DNA from: Deltaproteobacteria bacterium | Lineage (GTDB): Bacteria; Desulfobacterota; Dissulfuribacteria; Dissulfuribacterales; QOAL01 | DNA length: 51,413 bases | Direction: 5' to 3' | Assembly (NCBI GenBank): GCA_026992735.1 | Contig: JALWYO010000077.1 | Location: 1-51,413 of the forward strand | Shown: positions 36,153 through 44,981 of the stretch, one piece after another | How the letters are laid out: each line of letters opens with the position of its first letter | How positions within the stretch are numbered: position 1 is the stretch's first letter | The notes under the pieces: generated by a model | The model's input: only the letters and a program-made list of their open reading frames with translations | Told to the model about the DNA's origin: nothing | Database searches by the model: none | Made by a program: the position numbers and the translations under genes

Positions 36153-38147
36153 CTAATGGCCGCCTGGAGAGCACCCCATTCCAGGGATACTGGAACCAAG
36201 CTCCCGGCGCATGGCCATGTCGAACAGCACGCGCTCTTTCTTCTTGTCCAGGCCAAGGGCCTGCCTTCTCGCATCGATCTTGTCGATCATCTTGTTGGCA
36301 AACTCGTTGGCTGTTACAGCAAGATCCCATGAGCCGCCATATATCTCATTCATCTCGTTGAAACAGAAATCTGTCACTTTCTTCGAGCCCGTTGTGGGGA
36401 AACTCGGGCCAAATACTACATATGCACCACTTGAGACAAAATACTGCCCGATGGACACGGCCTTCTCACTCATCCACTGTGGAGCGCAGCCCACAACCGG
36501 AATCTCGCTTATATCACTGCCGAGCCCACCCGTATGAACCATCTCGGTAGCTGCAATCAAGAGCCTGCTATTGTCCACGCAAGAACCCATGTGAAGGACA
36601 GGTGGACAGCCCACGGCCTCTAACACCTCTTTAAGGCCATCGCCTGCCATTTCCTTGGCCTCTGGAGAAAGAAGCCCGGCACGGCCCATGCCTGTTGCAG
36701 CGCAGCCGGTGACAAGAACCAATACATTGTTTGCTATGAGTTCCTTGGCCAGTTCAACGTGAACCTCGTCCATGACCCTGAAATTGTCACAGCCAACGAT
36801 GGCGGCAACCCCCCTGATCCTGCCGTTGACAATATTGTCGTTCAGGGGTTTGTAGGAAGCCCTGAAACGGCCTCCCAGGATATAGTTTATGGTCTCGTGA
36901 CTGAAACCAGCCACCACATCCATTTCATGAACAGGGATAAAATGCTTGCCTCTTTCAGGAAACTTGGCAATAGCGCGCTTGAGGATGTCCTTTGCCACGT
37001 CCATGGCATTGTGTTCCTCAAACGGGATATGAGTGGCACCTGTTATCTTGGCCTTGTCAGAAGTAGTAAAAAGAGAAGTATGGTAATTGCTGGACACCGG
37101 CGAGACGCCCTGCATAATGCACTGAACATCAACCACCATGGCCTCTACCGCACCGGTTGCCAGGACTACTTCCTGCTGGACAAAGCTTCCTGCAATTGGG
37201 AGCCCTCTTCTCATGAGGATTTCATTGCCAGTACAGCATACGCCTGCCAGGTTGACCCCCTTGGCGCCCACTTTCTTGCATTCTGCCACTATTTCTGGAT
37301 CATTGGCAGCCATGGCCAGGGCCTCGGCAAGAACAGGCTCATGCCCGTGAACCGTGACGTTTACCTCTTTCTCTTTAAGAACACCGATATTTACCTTGCT
37401 CCGTATGGGAACCGGGGTGCCGAACATGATGTCTGAAAGCTCGGTAGCTATCATGGATGCACCCCACCCATCTGCAAGGGCACAGCGGGCAGCATGCTGC
37501 AGGATATGTTCGTAGTGCTGGTCCACACCCATGTGGGTCCGGTGCATCATTTCCACCACTTCCCTGTCAACACCTCTGGGGGCAACACCCTGCTTTTCCC
37601 ACAGCTCCTGCCTGGGTGCAGGTGCCCTTTTGATAAAAGATAGCACTCCTTCCTGCTGGCCGAATTCTGCCACCATCTTTTCTCCCACTTCGATGGCAAG
37701 ATCGGTCTTCGACTTCTCTCCAGGATCTATACCTATGCGAAGCGCAGTTTCCCTGAGCTTCATGCCGTCTTTTATTTCGTAAGGGGTCTCACCCTTTGCG
37801 GTTGCCAGAAATGCCAGGGCAACACCACGGCCGTGATCCATGTGGGCAGCAGCGCCACCTGCGACTATCCTGGCAAAATTCCTTGCTGCCACAGTAGCGG
37901 CATCAGCCCCGCATACTCCCTTCATGGAATCGACGCCTTCAATTATCTGGCATGGACCCATGTTGCAGTTTCTGCAACAGGTGCCGCCCTTTCCAAAGAG
38001 ACAGGGCTCTATGCTCCTGTCCTGGACCCTGTGGGCAGCGGTTATAACTCCTTCAGAGCATGAATTGCACAGGACTTCCCGGTTTGCCTCACACTGGATG
38101 CCGGGACATCCGCCATTGCCCTTATCAAATCTCTTGCTGGTATCCAT
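36153..38147 (-). CDS. acsA: Carbon monoxide dehydrogenase catalytic subunit
   Basis: A 664-residue Ni-Fe-S CO dehydrogenase (AcsA/CooS) that interconverts CO2 and CO for AcsB. N-terminal cysteines, including CLFGKGGTCCRNCNMGPC (Cys49-66), bind the B- and D-clusters. C-cluster features follow: GVCCTGNEILMRRG near residue 300, GCDNFRVMDEVHVELA, VTGCAATGMGRAGLLS, and HMGSCVDNSRLL. The length and ending fit the bacterial CODH/ACS type. It lies 16 bases after folD and 66 before hdrA. No cooC/acsF nickel-insertion gene is in this window. Confidence 0.96.
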   Translation of the reverse strand: MDTSKRFDKGNGGCPGIQCEANREVLCNSCSEGVITAAHRVQDRSIEPCLFGKGGTCCRNCNMGPCQIIEGVDSMKGVCGADAATVAARNFARIVAGGAAAHMDHGRGVALAFLATAKGETPYEIKDGMKLRETALRIGIDPGEKSKTDLAIEVGEKMVAEFGQQEGVLSFIKRAPAPRQELWEKQGVAPRGVDREVVEMMHRTHMGVDQHYEHILQHAARCALADGWGASMIATELSDIMFGTPVPIRSKVNIGVLKEKEVNVTVHGHEPVLAEALAMAANDPEIVAECKKVGAKGVNLAGVCCTGNEILMRRGLPIAGSFVQQEVVLATGAVEAMVVDVQCIMQGVSPVSSNYHTSLFTTSDKAKITGATHIPFEEHNAMDVAKDILKRAIAKFPERGKHFIPVHEMDVVAGFSHETINYILGGRFRASYKPLNDNIVNGRIRGVAAIVGCDNFRVMDEVHVELAKELIANNVLVLVTGCAATGMGRAGLLSPEAKEMAGDGLKEVLEAVGCPPVLHMGSCVDNSRLLIAATEMVHTGGLGSDISEIPVVGCAPQWMSEKAVSIGQYFVSSGAYVVFGPSFPTTGSKKVTDFCFNEMNEIYGGSWDLAVTANEFANKMIDKIDARRQALGLDKKKERVLFDMAMRRELGSSIPGMGCSPGGH

Positions 38148-38163
38148 CTGTCATGAATCTCCT

Positions 38164-39051
38164 TTATGCGAGACCGGCAAACTGTTTTGCGGCCTGAACC
38201 GTATTCTTCATCAGCATGGTAATGGTCATGGGACCAACACCGCCTGGTACCGGAGTGATGGCAGCTGCCTTTTCCTTTATGGCATCAAAATCCACGTCTC
38301 CACAGAGAATGGCCTTGCCTTCAGGGGTCTTTCCAATCCTGTTCACACCCACATCGATCACCACCACGCCTTCCTTGACCATGTCCGCTGTAATGACCTT
38401 GGGCCTGCCTGCAGCAACGATAAGGATATCCGCCCTCCTAGTGTGAAAAGCCATGTCCCTGGTTCTTGTATGGCAGACAGTAACAGTGGCATTTCCGCCT
38501 TCACGCTTCTGGATCATGAGATTGGCAATAGGCTTCCCAACTATGTTGCTCCTGCCCACAACCACCACTTCTGCCCCGCTGGTCTCTGTACCCGATCGTA
38601 TCAGCATTTCCAGTATTCCATGAGGCGTACAGGGAAGAAAACATTGTTCTCCTATGACCATTTTACCTACGTTTACCGGGTGAAAGCCATCCACATCCTT
38701 GTCTGGAGAGATGGCATAGAGAACCTTGCCCTCATTTATATGTTTCGGGAGAGGCAGCTGTACCAATATACCGTGGATACTGGTATCCTGATTATATTTT
38801 TCAATGAGGCTCAAGAGATCATCTTCTGAAATATCTTCAGGCTGGTTGTCCTGAACAGAATGGAAGCCAAGATCGTGCGCCGTTCTCTGCTTGGCAGTTA
38901 CATATGAAACAGAGGCGGGATTTTCTCCTACCAGGATGGTAACAAGCCCTGGCGTCACACCATGCTTTTCCTTGAGTTCCTGGACCTCATCTTTTAGTTC
39001 AGCCCTGATCTGTTTTGCTATTTCAATTCCGCTGATGATCTTTGCCGACAT
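38164..39051 (-). CDS. folD: Bifunctional methylene-THF dehydrogenase / methenyl-THF cyclohydrolase
   Basis: A 295-residue enzyme converting formyl/methenyl-THF to methylene-THF with NAD(P)H. Signatures: SYVTAKQRTAHDLGF with the catalytic Lys near 54, GILVQLPLPKHINEGKVL near 95, the VVGRSNIVGKPIANLM nucleotide site, and the ending TPVPGGVGPMTITMLMKNT. AGGAGG lies just before the ATG. It is the first gene of the long folD-acsE transcript, after a 382-base regulatory gap. Confidence 0.96.
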   Translation of the reverse strand: MSAKIISGIEIAKQIRAELKDEVQELKEKHGVTPGLVTILVGENPASVSYVTAKQRTAHDLGFHSVQDNQPEDISEDDLLSLIEKYNQDTSIHGILVQLPLPKHINEGKVLYAISPDKDVDGFHPVNVGKMVIGEQCFLPCTPHGILEMLIRSGTETSGAEVVVVGRSNIVGKPIANLMIQKREGGNATVTVCHTRTRDMAFHTRRADILIVAAGRPKVITADMVKEGVVVIDVGVNRIGKTPEGKAILCGDVDFDAIKEKAAAITPVPGGVGPMTITMLMKNTVQAAKQFAGLA

Positions 39052-39190
39052 GACTCCTCCTGTCTAAATCCTGTCTTTAAAATTTCCCCCTAAACGGGCG
39101 GGGCCACCCAGGACTCTATGAACACAAGCAAAAAACGGGCCTACATAGACCAATCCGTACCATAAAAATAGCTTTGGCACATAATATATT

Positions 39191-39199
39191 AATATATCA
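39191..39199 (-). promoter_or_regulatory. Candidate extended -10 promoter for folD and the acs operon
   Basis: On the minus strand TGATATATT fits an extended -10 (TGn-TATATT) inside a long AT-rich stretch (about 39178-39228). A transcript from here would have a leader of roughly 130 bases before folD. No good -35 is present. A second -10-like TATGAT lies at 39313-39318 and would place the start upstream of the hairpins at 39243-39297. Confidence 0.35.
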
Positions 39200-39236
39200 G
39201 AAAAAATTTATTTAAAAACGTGGCACCAACATTAAA

Positions 39237-39297
39237 AAAATGCCACCAAAACCGCGGTGGGGAAAACTGACTCAGACACGATACACATCTCCCCACC
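39237..39297 (-). promoter_or_regulatory. Competing hairpins upstream of folD: possible attenuator or second fhs terminator
   Basis: Read on the minus strand, segment A GGTGGGGA (39297-39290) pairs perfectly over 8 bases with B TCCCCACC (39263-39256). B can instead pair with C GGTGG (39247-39243), and C is followed by CA and a T-run. B-C is thus a terminator and A-B would prevent it, the order seen in attenuators and riboswitches. If transcription starts only at the extended -10 downstream, the structure would instead act on read-through from fhs. No known riboswitch class was recognised. Confidence 0.45.
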
Positions 39298-39378
39298 AGG
39301 ACAAACAGCCTAATCATAAAAAGGTTGCACTAAAACAGGAAATGGCAGCTTACCTGCAAATTATCTCGCACACCAAAT

Positions 39379-39413
39379 GCAAAGGCCGCAAGGACAATCC
39401 CTGCGGCCTTTGC
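39379..39413 (-). terminator. Strong hairpin after fhs
   Basis: A 12-base perfect stem (GCAAAGGCCGCA, 39379-39390, with its complement ending at 39413) encloses an 11-base loop, 20 bases after the fhs stop. The minus-strand 3' side has only CCTTTGC and then ATTTGG, so it lacks a long T-run. It probably stops transcription or protects the fhs mRNA end. A small plus-strand frame (39240-39437) crossing it has no ribosome site and is not called. Confidence 0.65.
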
Positions 39414-39433
39414 CGAAACAACATTTATAATAA

Positions 39434-41197
39434 TTAGAACAGACCCTTTACCTTGCCGGTGTCAGTATCCACGTCTATCCTGCGGTATGCAGGATCTGAA
39501 CCTGTGCCAGGCATCAGGCTTATTGCTCCTGCTACAGGAACCACGAAACCAGCACCCTTGTAGGTGAGGATATCGCGTACGTGAAGCTTCCACCCCTTGG
39601 GCACTCCCTTGAGATTCGGATTGTCAGAGAGGCTCAGGTGGGTCTTGACCATGCATGTGCCAAGCTTGGATATTTCCGGATCTTTCTCCATGGCCTCTGC
39701 CTTTGCAGCTGCTTCGGGAGTATAGGTAACCCCGTCGCCACCGTAAACTTCCTTTGTAATAAGCTCAATCCTCTGGCGAAGCGGCATATCAAGGTCATAG
39801 AGGAACTTGAAATGATTTTCTTCATTACAGGCATCAACCACTGCGTCGGCAAATTCCAGGGCACCGTCACCGCCCTTTTCCCAATGTTCTGATACGGCAA
39901 CACGCGCACCTGCCTGTTCGCAGAGCCTGCGGCAGGCCTCGATCTCATCCTTGGTATCTGTATAAAATGCATTGATACACACAACCGGATTGATGCCAGC
40001 CTTCTTGACCGTCTCGATGTGATGCAGGAGGTTGGCGGTACCCTTCTCCACCCATTCAACATGTTCTTCATTGTACTCTGGCGGCATTGGACGGCCCGGC
40101 CTGGGAATCGGTGCTCCTCCGTGACATTTGAGCGCCCTGATGGTGGCCACTACTACCGCGCAGTTGGGTTTCAGGCCACTGAAACGGCACTTGAGGTTCC
40201 AAAATTTTTCGAACCCGATGTCAGCACCGAAACCGCTCTCTGTCACAAGGTAATCACCAAGTTTCAGGCCTATCTTGTCGGCAATCACGGATGACTGGCC
40301 AATGGCTATGTTGGCAAAAGGCCCTGCATGTATCAGGCATGGCTGCCCTTCAACAGTCTGCATGAGATTGGGATTGACGGCCTCCACCATCCATGCGGTC
40401 ATTGCACCTGCCACCTCCAGATCCTCTGTTGTGACAGGCTTGCCGGTGCGGTCATAGGCAACCACTATCCTGCCGATCCTCTCCCTCAGGTCCTTGAGAT
40501 CGTTGGCAATGGCAAGGATGGCCATAATCTCGGAACTCACTGCGATATTGAACCCGCTCTGCATGGTCATACCGTCCATGCGCCCGCCAAGACCAATGGT
40601 GATGTTCCTGAGGGCCTGGGCACAGAAGTCGAGGATCCACTTGAATTCCACACTTTTTGGATGGACATTGATTCTCTTGAGATTTCTCTGCGCAAGCTGC
40701 TCATCAGTATAGTTTGACTCATGCTGCATCCTTGCAGTAAGGGCTACCATGCCGAGGTTATGGGCATTCATGATGGCGTTGATGTCACCGGTAAGGCCAA
40801 GGGAAAACTTGGAAAGAGGAATTACCTGTGCAAGGCCGCCGCCTGCAGCGCTTCCCTTTATATTGAAAGTGGGCCCGCCTGACGGCTGACGAAGAGCGCC
40901 GATCACGTTCTTGCCCCTCTTGCCCAGACCTTCCATCAGGCCGACTGCACATGTACTCTTTCCTTCGCCAAGGGGTGTAGGAGTAATGGCAGTAACATCA
41001 ATATATTTTCCATCCGGCTTGTCCTTGAGCCTTTCAAGTGCCTTTGCGTAGTCTATCTTGGCAACATAGTGGCCATAGGGAAGGAGCTCTTCCTTGTCCA
41101 GGGCAAGCTCTTCTCCGAGCTGATAGACCGTCTTCATGGTCTCTTCAGCTGCCTCTGCTATCTGCCAGTCTTTCATCTTGGTGGGGTCCAGTTTCAT
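39434..41197 (-). CDS. fhs: Formate-tetrahydrofolate ligase (formyl-THF synthetase)
   Basis: A 587-residue enzyme that activates formate with ATP onto THF, the entry of the methyl branch. It carries the P-loop [15 protein letters not shown] near residue 72, [20 protein letters not shown], the [25 protein letters not shown] ending region and [21 protein letters not shown] good ribosome site (AGGAGGATAGG) precedes the ATG. It is the first gene of the minus-strand island, with a 210-base divergent gap before the tsaC-like gene. That gap holds a possible fhs promoter (TTGAGA 41300-41305, TATATT 41279-41284; 15-base spacer, weak). Confidence 0.97.
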   Translation of the reverse strand: MKLDPTKMKDWQIAEAAEETMKTVYQLGEELALDKEELLPYGHYVAKIDYAKALERLKDKPDGKYIDVTAITPTPLGEGKSTCAVGLMEGLGKRGKNVIGALRQPSGGPTFNIKGSAAGGGLAQVIPLSKFSLGLTGDINAIMNAHNLGMVALTARMQHESNYTDEQLAQRNLKRINVHPKSVEFKWILDFCAQALRNITIGLGGRMDGMTMQSGFNIAVSSEIMAILAIANDLKDLRERIGRIVVAYDRTGKPVTTEDLEVAGAMTAWMVEAVNPNLMQTVEGQPCLIHAGPFANIAIGQSSVIADKIGLKLGDYLVTESGFGADIGFEKFWNLKCRFSGLKPNCAVVVATIRALKCHGGAPIPRPGRPMPPEYNEEHVEWVEKGTANLLHHIETVKKAGINPVVCINAFYTDTKDEIEACRRLCEQAGARVAVSEHWEKGGDGALEFADAVVDACNEENHFKFLYDLDMPLRQRIELITKEVYGGDGVTYTPEAAAKAEAMEKDPEISKLGTCMVKTHLSLSDNPNLKGVPKGWKLHVRDILTYKGAGFVVPVAGAISLMPGTGSDPAYRRIDVDTDTGKVKGLF

Positions 41198-41407
41198 CTC
41201 CTATCCTCCTGTGTTTTTTGTGGATTCAGGCAGACACTCCGGGCACTAACAAACAACATGTGCAGCGGATGGGGTTGAAATATAAAAAACCTTGGTTAAT
41301 CTCAATGTATGAGCAACGCACTTAAGCATAACCGGCATCTGCCTGGAACTGATTCAAAAACTGTTAACTTAAAAACAGCCTGCTTGTCAATCCTTTAGGA
41401 GGAAACA

Positions 41408-42013
41408 GTGATCCTGGAAATAGATACTCACAGGCCAAATCCAAAAAAAATCGCCAGGATTGCAGAGGCGCTAAAAAACGGTGAAGTTGTCATATATCCT
41501 ACTGACACCTGCTATGGCCTTGGCGCAGATATCTTCAACAAGAAGGCCATAGAAAAAATCTACCAGATCAAGGGTATTCCCAAGAACAGGCCTTTCAGCT
41601 TTGTATGCTCAAACCTCAGCGACATCAGCAGATATGCCAGGGTTACTGACTTTGCATACAGGATTTTGAAGAGATACCTGCCCGGCCCATACACATTTAT
41701 CCTGGAAGGTTCTAAGCAGGTCCCCAAGATGATGCTGACGAAAAGGAAGACCGCTGGCATCAGGATACCGGACCATCCTGTATGCCAGGAGATAGTTCGG
41801 CTTTTAGGGAACCCGGTAATAAGCACTACGGCATCAATGGGAGACAGGACATTTTCAGACCCCAGGGAGATGGCAAAGGTATTCGGAAAGAGAGTTGCGA
41901 TAATCGCTGACTGCGGCATAATCCCGCCGGAGCCATCCAGCGTCATATCCCTGGCAAATGACGAGCCGTCCATACTGCGAAGAGGCAAGGGGAGCTGTGA
42001 AGACTTTGAGTAG
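41408..42013 (+). CDS. Sua5/YciO/YrdC-family protein (threonylcarbamoyl-AMP synthase-like)
   Basis: A 201-residue protein with the YrdC fold (VIYPTDTCYGLGADIFNKKAIEKIYQIKG; PKNRPFSFVCSNLSDISRYA; AGIRIPDHPVCQEIVR; STTASMGDRTFSDP). The family makes threonylcarbamoyl-AMP for tRNA t6A37, although the YciO branch is less certain. The length and sequence fit either TsaC or YciO. GTG 41408 has AGGAGG (41397-41402) 5 bases upstream, which decides the start. It is the first gene of the plus-strand half. Confidence 0.88.
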   Translation: MILEIDTHRPNPKKIARIAEALKNGEVVIYPTDTCYGLGADIFNKKAIEKIYQIKGIPKNRPFSFVCSNLSDISRYARVTDFAYRILKRYLPGPYTFILEGSKQVPKMMLTKRKTAGIRIPDHPVCQEIVRLLGNPVISTTASMGDRTFSDPREMAKVFGKRVAIIADCGIIPPEPSSVISLANDEPSILRRGKGSCEDFE

Positions 42014-42101
42014 GGATCATCCTGTCATCTCCTGATTCAGACCTTTTTATGAAAAAAATCTCTTGCTCCATCATAGACATCATAATGCAATTGCAATTGA
42101 C

Positions 42102-43775
42102 ATGCTCTCGGAACTGATACTGGAAAACTTTATCCTGACCAAAAGGGCATCCTTTCCCTTTGAATCCGGATTTACAGTAATCACGGGCCCTACTGGTGCA
42201 GGCAAATCCCTGCTTGTAAAGGCATTAAAGCTCATACTCGGGGACAGGGCAGACACATCAGTTGTCAGGCCTGGAGCAGAATATGCTGTCGTGCAAGCGC
42301 TTTTCGAGGTACCCTCAAATGTCCGGGAAGCCCTCAAGCAACAGGGAATAGAGAGCGATGGCGAGATGATTATCAGGAGGATCATAACCACCAAGGGCAA
42401 GGGCAAAACATTCATAAACGGCAACCTAGTAAGCCTGCAACAGGCCAAAAAACTGACCAAAGGCCTGGTAACCATTGCCAGCCAGCACGAATTCCAGAAC
42501 CTCCTCAGAAGGGAAAGGCACTTAACTCTGCTGGATAATTTTGGAAACCTGGAATCACAGTGCAATGTGCTTGCGGGCCTGCATGCAGATGTCATGCTCT
42601 GGAGAAAAAAACTGGAAAGGCTCGAGGAGCAAAACCAGGCATGGGAGGAAGAAAAAAAGAAAATTCTCGCGGAACTGCGCATGATAGATGAAGTCGCCCC
42701 TCAGGAGCATGAAGAAGAGGAACTGGAGCAGGAACGTTCTGTACTCAAGGCATCCAGTCTCCTCAGGGAGCTTGGAGAAGGTATCTACAGGGAGCTCTAT
42801 TCTGCACAGGGAAGCATTACCGAACGGCTCTCCAGCTGCCGTGCTGACATGGAAAAGATGGCTGGAATCGATACAAAGCTTAGCCCCCTGCAAGAACTCC
42901 TGGACTCCACCACTTATCAGGCCTCTGATCTCGCCCTCTCTCTCAGAGACTATCTGCACGGCCTTCCAGTAGATCTTTCCAGGCTTGACCAGGTTGAGGA
43001 ACGCCTGTTCAGGCTTCAGGAGATAAAGAGAAAATTCGGGCCAGAGATACGCGACGTCCTTGAACACAGGGAAAAACTCCAGATGAAATTAGACGAGCAT
43101 GGAGACCTGGAAATCGAAATCACCAATGCGGCCGGAAAACTGGAGCAGGCGGAAGACATACTGTGCCGCGAAGCCGAAAAGTTGAGCATCATGCGTCACG
43201 AGGCTGCCAAGGCAATGGAACAGGCTGTGATGAAGGAGCTATCTTTTCTGGACCTGAAATTGGCTTGTCTTCAGGTAAGGATAACCTCCCCTGAGGAAAT
43301 ACTTCCGGACACAGTAGGGCCATCAGGTGCTGACAAGGTGGAATTCTTTTTCTCAGCCAACCCCGGGCAACCTCTGCGCCCTTTGGCCAAGGTCGCCTCT
43401 GGCGGCGAACTCTCAAGGGTGCTGCTTGCTGTCAAAACCGTAACAGGTGGAAAAGGAATGAATCAGACCATGGTCTTTGATGAGATAGACACAGGGCTTG
43501 GCGGAGAAATTGCAGAAAACGTGGGCAGAAAGCTCAGGTCTATAGGCAAGGATTTACAGGTCATTGCAATAACGCATTTTCCCCAGATAGCCTCCATGGG
43601 GCAAGGACATCTTGCCGTAGAAAAACGGCAGCAGAAAGGCACGACGGTAATGGAGGTAAAAAATCTCTCTGATGAAGAACGGCCTGCTGAAATCATGAGA
43701 ATGCTTGGAGGCGACACAGAGACTGCTGAACAATATGCAAACGAACTGCTTGGTCCTGTTCTCCGGCGGACTTGA
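42102..43775 (+). CDS. recN: DNA repair protein RecN
   Basis: A 557-residue SMC-like ATPase for double-strand-break repair. N-terminal head: LSELILENFILTKRASFPFESGFTVITGPTGAGKSLL (Walker A). Coiled-coil arms lie at about 150-220 and 270-370. C-terminal head: signature KVASGGELSRVLLAVKTV near 440 and Walker B TMVFDEIDTGLGGEIAENVG. I take ATG 42102, because the family begins MLSELILENF there. A TTG at 42063 would add 13 residues, and neither start has a good ribosome site. Its end overlaps the next gene by 41 bases. Confidence 0.94.
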   Translation: MLSELILENFILTKRASFPFESGFTVITGPTGAGKSLLVKALKLILGDRADTSVVRPGAEYAVVQALFEVPSNVREALKQQGIESDGEMIIRRIITTKGKGKTFINGNLVSLQQAKKLTKGLVTIASQHEFQNLLRRERHLTLLDNFGNLESQCNVLAGLHADVMLWRKKLERLEEQNQAWEEEKKKILAELRMIDEVAPQEHEEEELEQERSVLKASSLLRELGEGIYRELYSAQGSITERLSSCRADMEKMAGIDTKLSPLQELLDSTTYQASDLALSLRDYLHGLPVDLSRLDQVEERLFRLQEIKRKFGPEIRDVLEHREKLQMKLDEHGDLEIEITNAAGKLEQAEDILCREAEKLSIMRHEAAKAMEQAVMKELSFLDLKLACLQVRITSPEEILPDTVGPSGADKVEFFFSANPGQPLRPLAKVASGGELSRVLLAVKTVTGGKGMNQTMVFDEIDTGLGGEIAENVGRKLRSIGKDLQVIAITHFPQIASMGQGHLAVEKRQQKGTTVMEVKNLSDEERPAEIMRMLGGDTETAEQYANELLGPVLRRT

Positions 43776-44748
43776 CAGCATACTTGCCTGCAAAGTACTG
43801 GAAGAACAGGGCATAAGACCAATAGCCCTGCGCTTTATCACGCCGTTCTTCGGCCTGAATCTATACGATGAAGACAAGGCCGGGGCCGAAGCCGAAAAGG
43901 CCATGGAGAAATACGGCATTGAAATGCAGGTCATAGACATAAGCCTGGAATACCTGGCCATGGTCCCGAATCCGCCACATGGTTACGGCCGCCACCTGAA
44001 CCCCTGCATTGACTGCAAGATACTCATGGTAAAAAAGGCCATTTCCATGCTGGATCACTTCAACGCCTCGTTTGTGGCAACTGGAGAGGTGCTGGGGCAG
44101 AGGCCCATGTCCCAGAGACGGGATACCTTAAGGATAATCGAACGCGACAGCAGTGCCCATGGCCTGCTTCTGAGACCGCTCTCAGCCAGGTTCCTCCCTG
44201 AGACAATCCCTGAAAGGCAGGGCATCATAAACAGGGAGCTTCTGCCATCCATTTCCGGCAGAAGCAGAAAGGCACAGATAGCCCTTGCAAAACAGTATAA
44301 AATCAAAGACTATCCTGCACCAGCAGGCGGATGCGTGCTTGCTGACAAGATCATCGCCAACAGGTTCAGGAAAATTTTTACTCAATGGCCGGATTTTACT
44401 GCAGAAGACTGCATATTGGCACAAGTGGGCAGGCACTTTCTCCTGCAGGACATGAGCTGGCTTACTGTAGGCAGGAATCAGGATGAAAACGCCAGGCTGC
44501 AACATATAACTCTCGATTCTGATATACAAATAAGGCTTGTGGACAATCCCGGCCCGTATTCTGTTATACGATATTTAAAAACCCGTGATGCCCTGGAACA
44601 GGCGGTACAGTTAATTGCCAGGTATTGCAGGCATGGACGCGGACAGGCCATGAAATTCCTGGCAACCTGCTCTGAAACAGGATTAAAGACAAGCATCAGC
44701 ACTGAGCATCCCTTAACAGACTGGCAGATTGACGCCATGAGATTTTGA
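43735..44748 (+). CDS. PP-loop (MnmA/ThiI-like) tRNA thiolation-type protein
   Basis: A 337-residue protein. It opens with the PP-loop VLFSGGLDSILACKVLEEQG (residues 7-26), a site for ATP-driven adenylation. NPCIDCK near residue 93 and GGCVLAD near 202 give three cysteines with the spacing of thiouridylases. The C-terminal third (residues about 220-337) is a separate domain seen in related deltaproteobacterial proteins. The likely role is sulfur insertion into tRNA, but the target base is not known. ATG 43735 lies inside the end of recN, in another frame. No good ribosome site is visible; translational coupling to recN is likely. Confidence 0.82.
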   Translation: MQTNCLVLFSGGLDSILACKVLEEQGIRPIALRFITPFFGLNLYDEDKAGAEAEKAMEKYGIEMQVIDISLEYLAMVPNPPHGYGRHLNPCIDCKILMVKKAISMLDHFNASFVATGEVLGQRPMSQRRDTLRIIERDSSAHGLLLRPLSARFLPETIPERQGIINRELLPSISGRSRKAQIALAKQYKIKDYPAPAGGCVLADKIIANRFRKIFTQWPDFTAEDCILAQVGRHFLLQDMSWLTVGRNQDENARLQHITLDSDIQIRLVDNPGPYSVIRYLKTRDALEQAVQLIARYCRHGRGQAMKFLATCSETGLKTSISTEHPLTDWQIDAMRF

Positions 44749-44981
44749 AGGCCCTCTTTCACGCCATCAAAGCTGCAGTCTCCTGGTTTTCATCAGACGC
44801 AGGACTTTCTTGACATTGTGTGGCCAAGAAGGCATCCTACAGAAATTTCATTTCACATGGGTACAGTTTGCGATAGTGCTTTATTGTCTGCCAGCATGAA
44901 TAGCCTGGGCTCATGCACTGGCCTGGGCCTTCTACAGGCATTTGAGATAATCTATTTACTGAGAGGAGATATCCCGGAACG

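Noticed and set aside
39240-39437. Small plus-strand frame of 65 codons in the fhs-folD gap
   Set aside because: It crosses two hairpins, has no ribosome site and no recognisable sequence.
44749-44981. TTGACA near 44812 as a ppiD promoter
   Set aside because: No acceptable -10 lies 16-18 bases downstream.
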